From NCBI GenBank assembly GCA_024636075.1, contig JAGXHS010000194.1, positions 1 through 9,920 on the forward strand: a stretch of 9,920 bases of DNA, written 5' to 3'. The stretch is from Propionibacteriaceae bacterium (GTDB lineage Bacteria; Actinomycetota; Actinomycetes; Propionibacteriales; Propionibacteriaceae). Each line of letters begins with the position of its first letter. The stretch's first letter is position 1. Under the pieces are notes generated by a model. It worked only from the letters and a program-made list of their open reading frames with translations. It was not told the DNA's origin and made no database searches. Below, in pieces: positions 1 through 6,713 of the stretch. The translations under genes were made by a program, and so were the position numbers.

Positions 1-2
1 TG

Positions 3-104
3 GAGGAATTGGTCGCCAAGGCCGTGGTCGTGGAGTTCGGATCAAGTGTTCGGATCGACCCGGCGCCTGTCCTGTTTGATCTGGGAGCGATGACGCTTGC
101 CTGA
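3..104 (+). CDS. Possible C-terminal tail of an unidentified gene entering from the left edge
   Basis: A reading frame enters from the left edge and is open for 33 codons before a TGA at 102-104, beginning EELVAKAVVVEF. The first twelve codons (3-38) nearly all end in G or C, as real genes here do; the rest overlaps the 3' end of arfB on the opposite strand and has a weaker third-position bias. If real, it would be a convergent neighbour overlapping arfB by about 60 bases. It matches no family I recognise and may be a chance open frame. Confidence 0.2.
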   Translation, partial: EELVAKAVVVEFGSSVRIDPAPVLFDLGAMTLA

Positions 105-485
105 CTGCCGCCTGGCCACCGAACCTCGGGTGGGGCGGGTGGTGCGACGATTTGGTGGCGGTGGCGCCAAGCCGTCGCGCAACAGCGTGGACACCCGCTC
201 GCGAGCCTCCCTTCGGTTGCGGGACTGGGAGCGATGGGTGGATACGTCGACGGTGAGCACCGTCCCGACCAGCCGAGGCCTCAGCTGGGTGAGTAGTCGT
301 TCGCGTTGCGCGGAGGTCAGCGGCATCTCCGACACGTCAACACTCAGCTGGACCCGGGAATCCGTGGTGTTCACCCCTTGCCCGCCGGGACCCGACGACC
401 GGGAGAACCGCTCGGTGACGGCGTCACTGGGAACGACCAGCCCACGGGGCACACCCGGCCCCGATGCCAAGCGGATGTCATTCAT
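42..485 (-). CDS. arfB: Alternative ribosome-rescue factor ArfB (peptidyl-tRNA hydrolase, YaeJ type)
   Basis: A 147-residue class-I release-factor-like protein that, by family knowledge, enters the empty A site of ribosomes stalled on non-stop mRNA and hydrolyses the peptidyl-tRNA ester bond. The catalytic GGQ lies at residues 34-36 in the context SGPGGQGVNTTDSRV, the hallmark of the RF-1 catalytic domain. There is no stop-codon recognition domain. The C-terminal third is an arginine/lysine-rich tail (about residues 105-142, containing RPTRGS, RRQSGKRHR and QIKQDRRR), which in ArfB reads out the empty mRNA channel. Length is close to E. coli ArfB (about 140 residues). The ATG at 483-485 is used because the typical N-terminus leading into the RF-1 fold follows directly. 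The Shine-Dalgarno sequence is poor. A 9-bp-arm hairpin (510-542) sits just upstream. A full release factor is excluded by size. Confidence 0.93.
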   Translation of the reverse strand: MNDIRLASGPGVPRGLVVPSDAVTERFSRSSGPGGQGVNTTDSRVQLSVDVSEMPLTSAQRERLLTQLRPRLVGTVLTVDVSTHRSQSRNRREARERVSTLLRDGLAPPPPNRRTTRPTRGSVARRQSGKRHRSQIKQDRRRVDPNT

Positions 486-509
486 GCTCGACTACTCACG
501 AGATGGCAC

Positions 510-542
510 CTCACCGACAAGGATGACGAACTCGTCGGTGAG
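510..542. repeat. Perfect 9-bp inverted repeat upstream of arfB
   Basis: CTCACCGAC (510-518) and GTCGGTGAG (534-542) are exact reverse complements separated by a 15-base loop. The element ends 25 bases upstream of the arfB start codon. It has no T-run in the minus direction, so it could be a 5' leader hairpin of arfB, an attenuator-like structure, or an end-of-transcript hairpin for the gene upstream. The function is not known from sequence. Confidence 0.5.
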
Positions 543-609
543 CGCATTCAGATGGCCGAATAGACGCTCAGCACGCCATGGTTTCCTGGGTGAATGGGCC
601 AATACGGGA

Positions 610-642
610 GCAGATGTGCCGGGACCACTGCCGTTCATCTGC
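610..642. repeat. 7-bp inverted repeat in the zwf-arfB gap
   Basis: GCAGATG (610-616) and CATCTGC (636-642) are exact reverse complements around a 19-base spacer. Seven-base arms with this spacer could arise by chance in GC-rich DNA. It is listed because it is one of three inverted repeats in a 208-base stretch without a gene. Confidence 0.25.
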
Positions 643-647
643 CCAAC

Positions 648-672
648 CTATCCGTGCGCTGCCCGCGGATAG
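648..672 (-). terminator. Candidate terminator hairpin after the zwf remnant
   Basis: CTATCCG (648-654) and CGGATAG (666-672) form a perfect 7-bp stem with an 11-base loop, starting 21 bases beyond the zwf stop codon on the minus strand. No U-tract follows, which is common for actinobacterial hairpin terminators but weakens the call. The rest of the 486-693 gap holds the two other inverted repeats and no convincing gene. Confidence 0.4.
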
Positions 673-693
673 ATCAATTGCCGCCACGTTGGC

Positions 694-1857
694 TCAAATC
701 CAGCCGTCAGGTCCCGGGGATCCTGCCGAATACTCCTCCATCGGTACCTCACCGTCGTGCCACACCTTCTGGAAGGCCTCGATGATCCGCCAGCACTCCT
801 TGGCCGCGTCTCCGCGCACAGTGAGGATCGGGTCACCGTCGAGGATTCCAGCCAGCACTTCACCGTAGGGCTTCAGGATCGACTGCCGCAGGTCGGCGGT
901 CAGCACCGACTGCTGCAGCCCGAAGGCATTGTCAGAGGTGTTGGTCGTCAGGCGCAGCGACAATCTGTCGGGAGACAGGTCGATGATGAACTGATCCACC
1001 CCTCCGTGGCCTTCGAGCCCTTCGGGTAGGTGTCGCACGCTGTTGAAGTTCACCAGGATCTGCTTGCGGGCCTGTCCGATCGACTTGCCGGATCGCAGCG
1101 TGATCGGCACACCAGCCCAACGAGCGTTCTTCACCTCAAGGGTGATCTGCGCCAGAGTCTCGGTGTCGTTGGCCCGATCCACGCCGGGTTCATCCAGATA
1201 GTTCGGCACGTCCCGGTCATCCATCCGTCCCGCGGCGTAGCGGGCCCGGTGCGAACTGGCCGCCGGATCATCGTCCCATGGCTGGGCGACCCGCAGCACG
1301 GTAGTGGTGGCGGCCCGCAACTCGATCTCATCGACCCGGGCCGGTGGCTCCATCAGTGTCAGGGCCATCACCTGCAGCAAGTGTGACTGCAGCATGTCGA
1401 CCATCGCGCCGGCTCTGTCGTAGTAACCGGCTCGTCCTTCCAGCGTCAGGTCCTCATCGAAGATGATCTCCACCGAGGCGACGTCTTGACCGTTCCACAC
1501 CGGCCCGAACAAACGGTTGGCGAATCGCAGGCTGACCAGATTCAGTACCGTGGACTGACCGAGGAAGTGATCCACTCGATGAATGTCCGATTCCCCCACA
1601 AGCTTCAGCAGCTTCTTGTTCAACGACTCGGCGCCTGCAAGATCGCCACCGAAGGGCTTCTCGAAGGCCAGCTGGGTGCCCTCGGGCACACCAAGGGTGA
1701 GCAGGGTGTCGACGGCCAGCTGGCTCACCTTCGGTGGCAGTGCGAAGTACAGCACCAGCGGATCAGCGTCGGAGAGGTCGTCGAAGAGCTTCTTCATCGA
1801 ATCACCGTCGCTGACATCGACAGTGAACCAGCGCGCCTCGTCCGCAGCCTGCATCGC
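694..1857 (-). pseudogene. zwf: Glucose-6-phosphate 1-dehydrogenase, N-terminally truncated
   Basis: About 388 residues match the oxidative pentose-phosphate enzyme that converts glucose 6-phosphate and NADP+ to 6-phosphogluconolactone. Visible in order: LYFALPP (end of the nucleotide-binding half), the EKPFG motif, the substrate loop RVDHFLGQ (about 1575-1555), the catalytic-base segment DMLQSHLLQ with its histidine codon at 1381-1383, then GVPITLRSGKSI and the C-terminal DGDPILTVRGD and WHDGEVPMEEYSAGS. The first 70-80 residues, including the GxxGDL Rossmann loop that opens every G6PDH, are absent. The frame stays open to 2022, but those residues (for example RQQSHHQGSDAED) are the antisense of the neighbouring PAP2 gene. 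The nearest in-frame ATGs are at 1854 and 1797, neither with a good ribosome site. The signature lysine of DHYLGK is glutamine here. I infer a non-functional remnant unless the junction is an assembly error. Gene identity is secure. Confidence 0.87.
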
Positions 1858-1869
1858 CGCGGAATCACT

Positions 1870-2433
1870 CTCGACACCGCCCTCGCTGAAGGCGTGGGCG
1901 CGGTCGCTGTGCGCAACCCCCTCCTCGCCCCGATCGCCGAGACCATCACGACGCTCGGTGGGGTCTTCGGCATCGGAGCCCTGATGATGGCTCTGCTGGC
2001 GTGGGTTGGCATTCGCCGACACAACTGGCGGCTGGCTGGCCTGCTGGCCGGCTCGATGGGCCTGTCGGTTGCGCTCACGCTGGGGTTGAAAGATCTCATC
2101 ACCCGCGTTGGCCCACCCGCGAGTGCGACGATCGGCCCTGGTGCCACGGGCTTCGCCTTTCCCAGCGGCTACACGCTCAACACGACGGTCTTCTTCGGCT
2201 TGCTGGCCGGTGTGGCGCTGGCCCGCACCCGGACGGTCTTTGGGCGGATCGGCATCGTTGCCGGGTGGCTGGTGGCCAGCCTCCTGGTGGGGCTGAGCCG
2301 GTTGTATCTCGGGTACCAGTGGCTAACCGATGTGATGGCCGGTTTCGGCGTCGGGGTCGGTGTCCTGGCGATCACGGTGATCGTCGGTATCGGTTTCGGT
2401 GGGCGTGAGTTGCTCGGTCGTCGGGTCGGCTGA
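1870..2433 (+). pseudogene. PAP2-family membrane phosphatase homologue, 5'-truncated, active site substituted
   Basis: The frame resembles actinobacterial PAP2 (phosphatidic acid phosphatase type 2) proteins from LDTALAEG onward. Several hydrophobic segments are evident, for example IGALMMALLAWVGI, LAGLLAGSMGLSVALTLGL, FFGLLAGVALA, IGIVAGWLVASLLVGL and FGVGVGVLAITVIVGIGF. The three phosphatase motifs can be located but are altered. KX6RP reads KDLITRVGP, with Gly (2110-2112) for Arg. PSGH reads PSGY, with Tyr (2170-2172) for His. SRX5HX3D reads SRLYLGYQWLTD, with Gln (2317-2319) for the nucleophilic His. The first membrane segment and a normal start are missing: the frame runs back into DNA antisense to zwf, and the first in-frame candidate near the junction is a GTG at 1894 without a good ribosome site. 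Family knowledge says these residues are needed for hydrolysis, so I infer an inactive or decaying gene. Confidence 0.8.
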
Positions 2434-2481
2434 GCGTCTGCGACCCCCGGATCAGGCACTGGCGATCTGCAGGGACCGGTG

Positions 2482-2513
2482 ATGTCCGGCGACATGTGCG
2501 GGATACTCACATC
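2482..2513 (+). promoter_or_regulatory. Candidate leaderless promoter of the histidine-phosphatase gene
   Basis: GATACT (2502-2507) is close to the TATACT form of the -10 element and ends six bases before the ATG at 2514, the spacing expected when transcription starts at the start codon. ATGTC (2482-2486) and GACAT (2491-2495) form a 5-bp inverted repeat with a 4-base spacer where a -35 box or repressor site could lie; no clear TTGACA is seen. A weak GGGA (2500-2503), ten bases from the ATG, is the alternative ribosome site. Confidence 0.35.
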
Positions 2514-3128
2514 ATGGAAAACGCTGATCGGCAATTGTTACTCATTCGGCACGGACAGACCGAATGGTCCCGGGTGGGCCGGCACACCGGGCGGACGGAC
2601 ATCCCGCTCACCGACCGGGGGCGTCAGGAGGCGCTCGACGCCGGGAAGACCGTGGCCGGGTGGAACCTGTCGAAGGCATACTGCAGCCCTCTGATCCGTG
2701 CGCGGGAAACCGCGGAGATCGTCTCGCCCGACTGCGGCATCACGATCGAGGACAATCTCGTCGAATGGGACTACGGCGACTACGAGGGCATCACGACACC
2801 GGACGTCCGCAAAGAGATCCCGGGCTGGTCGGTGTGGACCCACGAGATCATCGGCGGCGAGACCTATGACGCGGTTGGTGCCCGAGCCGACGAGGCCTTG
2901 ACGCGGATCAGGGACGAATGCCCCGACAGCAACGCGGTCGTCTTTGCCCATGGCCATTATTTGGCGATCATGATCGCGCGGTGGTGTGGTCTTCCTGCTA
3001 TCGAAGGTCGCCGGTTCGCCTTGGCGACAGCCACGGTGAGCCTGCTCGGGCATCACCGTGAGGACCGAGTCATCCGTGCGCTGAACCACCGGGTGGGTGA
3101 CGTCCTCGACCCGCCCTTCCGCACCTAG
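2514..3128 (+). CDS. Histidine phosphatase family protein (phosphoglycerate-mutase-like, Shb17-like)
   Basis: A 204-residue cytoplasmic phosphatase of the branch-1 histidine acid phosphatase superfamily. Near the N-terminus LLLIRHGQTEW carries the RHG with the phospho-acceptor histidine. SPLIRARETAEIV supplies the second phosphate-binding arginine. EWDYGDYEG supplies the proton-donor glutamate. VVFAHGHYLAIM supplies the second catalytic histidine. The run RHGQTEWSRVGRHTGRTDIPLT and the EWxYGDYEG motif resemble yeast sedoheptulose-1,7-bisphosphatase Shb17 and related bacterial acid phosphatases more than cofactor-dependent phosphoglycerate mutase, which is longer. The substrate is therefore a sugar phosphate at best guess. 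The ATG at 2514 is preferred over the GTG at 2496 because only three residues separate it from the first beta-strand and a -10-like hexamer lies just upstream. It follows the PAP2 remnant by 80 bases and probably has its own promoter. Confidence 0.87.
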   Translation: MENADRQLLLIRHGQTEWSRVGRHTGRTDIPLTDRGRQEALDAGKTVAGWNLSKAYCSPLIRARETAEIVSPDCGITIEDNLVEWDYGDYEGITTPDVRKEIPGWSVWTHEIIGGETYDAVGARADEALTRIRDECPDSNAVVFAHGHYLAIMIARWCGLPAIEGRRFALATATVSLLGHHREDRVIRALNHRVGDVLDPPFRT

Positions 3129-3355
3129 CCAGGCAGGGCAACTGATCCATGATCGTCTCACCAACCGTTTGCTGACCCAGGCGGATCGGAGCGACATCAT
3201 CGCGCAGGCGGCATCGCGAACGGTGTCATCGCTGCGAAGCGGCAACCCTTGACAGCGAGCGGGCGTACCGGGGTGGGGCGCATCCGGTGTGAATCGCGAG
3301 CGCGGGGGTTTCGCACAGGTGAAGCTGTGACAGCGCCACTGGATCGGCATGGATC
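3129..3355. other. Convergent intergenic region, no supported gene
   Basis: This 227-base gap separates the stop codons of the histidine-phosphatase gene and the TetR gene, which converge. CACAG (3314-3318) and CTGTG (3325-3329) form a short 5-bp hairpin with a 6-base loop about 27 bases beyond the TetR stop, too weak to call a terminator confidently. One plus-strand frame is open from 3127 to a TGA at 3250-3252 but has no start codon in a sensible position and no recognisable family. Confidence 0.5.
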
Positions 3356-3955
3356 TCAAGTGAGGTAGGTCTGGATCACCGGGGCGACCTGCTCCACCAG
3401 GGTGTCGTGATCGGCTGCCACGAGGGGTGGCAGTCTCACGACGTGCCGAGCGAAGGCGAGGCCGAACAGGTGAGAGGCCGCGAGGGCCAGGCGTCGCATC
3501 TGGTCGTCGTGCGTCGCAGATTCGCTGGCATTCAACTGCGACCCGAGAGTTTCCCACAGCATCTGGGCGGCGTGCGCGGACGTCGTGGAGGATCGCACCA
3601 GTGCCAGCAGGATGGGGCGGGTCTCCGGTTCCTCCCACAGTCGCAAGTAGGTGTCGGCAAACCGGTGCCCCAGTGTGTCTGGCGATCCTTCGAAGGATGC
3701 GGCGAGCCGCTGGGGAATCGTTGTCCGGTCCGCGACAGCGGTGGCGAAGAGGGTGTCCTTGTCGCGAAAGAAGTGGCGGATCAGGGCAGGGTCGACGTCG
3801 GCTCGGGCGGCGATGGCACGGACTGAGGCCCCGTCGTAGCCAGCCTCGGCGAAGAGGCCGAGTGCGGCGTCAAGGATGGCATCACGGGTGCCGCTGTCTC
3901 CTGTGCGTCGTCCGGTCGGCCTCTTCCGCCCGTGGCTCGCGTGGTTGTCGGTCAC
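3356..3955 (-). CDS. TetR/AcrR-family transcriptional regulator
   Basis: A 199-residue one-component DNA-binding regulator. After a basic N-terminal stretch (RKRPTGRR), the TetR helix-turn-helix occupies about residues 20-65: TRDAILDAALGLFAEAGYDGASVRAIA, then ARADVDPALIRHFFRDKDTLF, with the typical YFxxKxxL-like end of the recognition helix written HFFRDKDTLF. The remainder is an all-helical ligand-binding and dimerisation domain of usual length. The GTG at 3953-3955 is chosen because in-frame codons upstream (NSSCEDYHGD) do not look like TetR sequence, and TACCAT, a -10-like hexamer, ends six bases before it, suggesting a leaderless transcript. It is divergent from the ABC exporter genes with a 95-base gap. 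By analogy with many TetR-ABC pairs it probably represses both promoters and is released by a substrate of the pump; that is inference. Confidence 0.92.
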   Translation of the reverse strand: MTDNHASHGRKRPTGRRTGDSGTRDAILDAALGLFAEAGYDGASVRAIAARADVDPALIRHFFRDKDTLFATAVADRTTIPQRLAASFEGSPDTLGHRFADTYLRLWEEPETRPILLALVRSSTTSAHAAQMLWETLGSQLNASESATHDDQMRRLALAASHLFGLAFARHVVRLPPLVAADHDTLVEQVAPVIQTYLT

Positions 3956-3961
3956 GTCGCC

Positions 3962-4002
3962 ATGGTAGTCCTCGCATGAAGAGTTCCTCAGCTGTAGAGT
4001 TC
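3962..4002. promoter_or_regulatory. Divergent promoter/operator region between TetR regulator and ABC exporter
   Basis: Two back-to-back -10-like hexamers are visible: TAGAGT (3995-4000) for the exporter on plus, and TACCAT (complement of 3962-3967) for the regulator on minus. No good -35 element is seen for either. AGAGTTC occurs twice in direct orientation (3980-3986 and 3996-4002), 16 bases apart, flanking the palindrome CAGCTG (3989-3994), which lies in an imperfect dyad TCnnCAGCTGnnGA. This is where the TetR protein would be expected to bind. The exporter ribosome site AGGAG is at 4037-4041, nine bases before its ATG. Confidence 0.4.
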
Positions 4003-4050
4003 TTTCGTGGCTCCGGCATCGGGAGTCCGAAACGCGAGGAGAACCAACCC

Positions 4051-4965
4051 ATGAGCCCATCAAGCGCGGTCATCGAGATCGACGCTCTGACGAAGTCCTA
4101 TGGTCGGTTCCAAGCCCTCAGGGGTCTGGATCTGCTGGTGGAGCAGGGTCAGGTGCATGGTTTTCTCGGCCCCAACGGTGCGGGAAAGTCCACCACCATC
4201 CGTGTCCTGCTCGGTCTGCTGAAGGCCGACAGTGGGGTGGTGCGGCTGTTCGGGAAAGATCCGTGGTCGCACGTCACGGAGCTGCACCGTCGGTTGGCCT
4301 ATGTGCCAGGTGAAGTGTCCCTGTGGCCAGGGATGACCGGTGGTGAGGCGATCGACGTCCTCGGCACGATGCGCGGCGGGCTCAACGAGGACCGCCGGGC
4401 TGAACTCCTGGAACGCTTCGAGCTGGACCCCACCAAGCGCGGTCGGCAGTACTCCAAGGGCAACCGGCAAAAGGTGGCGATCGTCGCAGCGCTGGCAGCC
4501 GACGTCGAGTTGCTGATTCTTGACGAGCCCACCAGCGGGCTGGATCCCTTGATGGAGAAGGTGTTCCAGGAGGTCATCGGCGAGGCCAGGCATCGGGGCG
4601 CCACCGTGCTGTTGTCGAGCCACATCATGTCCGAGATAGAGACACTGGCAGATCGACTGAGCATCATCCGCGACGGAATCATCGTCAGGAGCGGAACCCT
4701 GACCGACCTGCGCAGCGACACGCGCACCACCATCCACGCCGTCCTGCACCACGTACCCGACCTGACTGCGCTCGAGACGCTGCACGAGGTCCACCTGAAC
4801 GGCGATCACCTCTCGGCAACCATCGAATCCGACCGGATCAACGAAGCAATGGCCCTGCTCACCGGCTACGGCCTGGCCTCATTGACCGTGGAGCCGCCGT
4901 CGCTGGAAAGCCTGTTCCTGCGCCTGTATGACGAATCCACGATCACACCCGAGGCCACCCGATGA
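4051..4965 (+). CDS. ABC exporter ATP-binding protein (ABC-2 / CcmA type)
   Basis: A 304-residue nucleotide-binding subunit that powers the adjacent permease from the cytoplasmic face. The Walker A motif GPNGAGKST is at residues 40-48. The signature motif is the variant YSKGNRQ at 134-140. Walker B LLILDEP is at 154-160, followed by the D-loop SGLD (162-165) and the switch histidine in SSHIMSE (H191). The Q-loop position reads YVPGE with no glutamine, a form I recall from this exporter subfamily (YVPGD/E..LWP). After residue 215 comes the C-terminal extension typical of CcmA-like exporters (YGLASLTVEPPSLESLFLRLY). The ATG at 4051 has AGGAG nine bases upstream; the frame is open further upstream, but that stretch is antisense to the TetR gene. 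The stop overlaps the permease start as ATGA, so the two should be translationally coupled. The substrate is unknown; a drug or secondary metabolite is suggested by the TetR neighbour and permease family. Confidence 0.94.
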   Translation: MSPSSAVIEIDALTKSYGRFQALRGLDLLVEQGQVHGFLGPNGAGKSTTIRVLLGLLKADSGVVRLFGKDPWSHVTELHRRLAYVPGEVSLWPGMTGGEAIDVLGTMRGGLNEDRRAELLERFELDPTKRGRQYSKGNRQKVAIVAALAADVELLILDEPTSGLDPLMEKVFQEVIGEARHRGATVLLSSHIMSEIETLADRLSIIRDGIIVRSGTLTDLRSDTRTTIHAVLHHVPDLTALETLHEVHLNGDHLSATIESDRINEAMALLTGYGLASLTVEPPSLESLFLRLYDESTITPEATR

Positions 4966-6589
4966 GCGCCATCGGCACCATCTCCGGCACGAGGCGCTCA
5001 GACAGCAGCCTGACCGGAACGATGCCTCTGCTGCGTACCTCCCTCAAGCACGACGGTCGCCTCCTTGCACCGTGGATTCTCTTCGCCACGGTCTTGTCGG
5101 CGTCCTCGGTCCTGGTGTACCCGTGGGTGTTTCCCACCCAACAGGACCGGCAGGGGCTCGCCGCCGCGATCGGCGCGAACCCCGCCCTGGGCCTGATATT
5201 TGGTCCCGCGCACGACCTGACAAGTGTCGATGGGTTCAATGCCTGGCGCAGCGTCGCACTCGGCGGACTCCTCGCGGCGCTCGGTGCCATCTTTGCCGTC
5301 ATCCGCGCCACCCGCGCACAGGAGGACTCCGGCCAGGCAGAGCTCCTCGCCTCCGGTGTTCTGGGACGCTCGAGCCGGTTGTTGACCGGTGCCGCGATGG
5401 CACTGTTCGGGTCACTGGCGCTTGGGATCGTCGCGGGCCTGGTCACCATCGCCTGTGGCGGTGACGTGCAGGCCTCGATGCTCCTGGCCGCGACCTTTAC
5501 CGCAACGGGGTGGATGTTCGCTGCCGTCGCCGCCGTGACCGCGCAGCTCGGCTCTGACGCGCGCACTGCGAACTCGATGGCCGTCGGCACGCTGGGCGTG
5601 CTGTTCGTGCTGCGGGGCTTCGCCTACTCCATCGATGCCCCCCGATGGACCACATGGGCCAACCCGATGTCATGGATGGTGGAGACCCGCCCCGCCGCAG
5701 GCAACCACTGGTGGCCCCTGCTGCCCGCCATCGCATTCACCATCGTCATGCTCTTCACTGCGTTCGTGCTGCAAGCCCGCCGCGACTTCGGTCAAGGTGC
5801 GATCACGCCCAGCCCGGGCCCGGCCCGCGGCAGGGACCGCAGCACCTGGCGCCTCGCGCTTCGCATCAACCGCGGCCCCATCATCACCTGGTCCATCGCC
5901 TTCCTCATGCTCGGAGTCGTGTTCGGATACTTCACCACCGCCATCACCGACATCCTCGGTTCCGACTCCAACGTGCAGCAGATCCTCGCAGCCGGCGCTG
6001 TGACCCCCGACCAACTCGTCGCCGCCTCCTCGTCACCGTACTGAGCCTCGTCGGGATCCTCGCAGCTGTACCCGGCGTCCAGATCATTCTCAAGGTACGC
6101 AGCGAGGAGATGGAAAACCGACTCGAACCAATCATCGCCACCACTGTCACCCGGCCCCGCTACTACGCCAGCAACGTCCTGCTCGCGTTGGGAACCTCCA
6201 CCCTGTGCTTCCTCCTCGCCGCCACCCTCATCGGGATCCTCGCCGGTGGGGCCGGCATCGGGATCAGCTTCGGCGACACCATGCTGCAAGCCGCCGCCGC
6301 CGCCCCTGCCGTATGGACAATCGTCGCCGTCTCCATCGCGGTCGTCGGAGCCCGCCCCATCGTCACCCTGGCCGCATGGGCCGGTGTCCTGGTGTCCTTC
6401 GCGCTCACCCTCTTGGGACCCACCTTCCGGCTACCCGACTGGGCGCTGGGCATCAGCCCCTTCTGGCACATCCCCCACACCACCGCCGCAGGCGCCGACC
6501 TCACCGGCCTGATATGGATCTCCTTGTTCACACTCGGGTTCCTCATCATCGGGTTCGGGGGCTTCCGCCGTAGAGACCTCGCACGCTGA
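4962..6589 (+). pseudogene. ABC exporter permease (COG3559 type), interrupted by a frameshift
   Basis: This is the membrane partner of the ATPase, starting in its stop codon (ATGA overlap). The first frame (4962-6044) gives 360 residues with several hydrophobic helices and motifs such as LKHDGRLLAPWI, RATRAQEDSGQAELLASGVLGRSSRLL and NPMSWMVETRPAAGNHWWPLL, then a second repeat-like half opening LRINRGPIITWSIAFL. It stops at 6042-6044 after an implausible serine-rich end. The sequence continues in the -1 frame to TGA at 6587-6589 with VGILAAVPGVQIILKVRSEEMENRLEPI, the typical mid-region, and FGGFRRRDLAR, a typical C-terminus. Re-reading one base at 6026 joins the frames as LVAALLVTVLSLVGI, restoring about 542 residues, the usual length for putative polyketide-antibiotic exporters of COG3559. 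No X-XXY-YYZ slippery heptamer is present, so a one-base deletion or sequencing error is likelier than programmed shifting. Without correction the exporter would be inactive. Confidence 0.87.
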
Positions 6590-6713
6590 CCCGAACTCCT
6601 CATCCACACGATGGCGCGCGCAGGGCGGATCGTAGGGGCGATGGTGACAAATCAGCGAACGCTGAAGCATCGGTGACGTGACGGCAATCAAACCCTGGGT
6701 TGAGTGGGGATTG

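Noticed and set aside
1486..1869. The PAP2 frame stays open far upstream, as if it were a 315-residue protein starting at 1486
   Set aside because: This stretch is antisense to well-conserved G6PDH motifs (DHFLG, DMLQSHLLQ and neighbours lie on the other strand); the plus-frame residues are hydrophilic and unlike a PAP2 N-terminus.
1858..2022. The zwf frame stays open to 2022 with an ATG, suggesting a complete 442-residue protein
   Set aside because: Residues encoded here are low-complexity and charged, and are the antisense of PAP2 membrane segments; no Rossmann GxxGDL motif is present.
3127..3252. A plus-strand open stretch reading QLIHDRLTNRLLTQADRSDI onward
   Set aside because: No plausible start codon or ribosome site and only moderate G/C at third positions. 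It may be a gene scrap but nothing identifies it.
2538..3638. A 366-codon minus-strand open frame
   Set aside because: It is antisense to the histidine-phosphatase gene, spans an intergenic gap and part of TetR, and has no recognisable domain; long shadow frames are common in GC-rich DNA.
6021..6044. Programmed -1 ribosomal frameshifting in the permease
   Set aside because: There is no slippery heptamer and I see no clear downstream stimulatory structure; a point deletion or sequence error is simpler.
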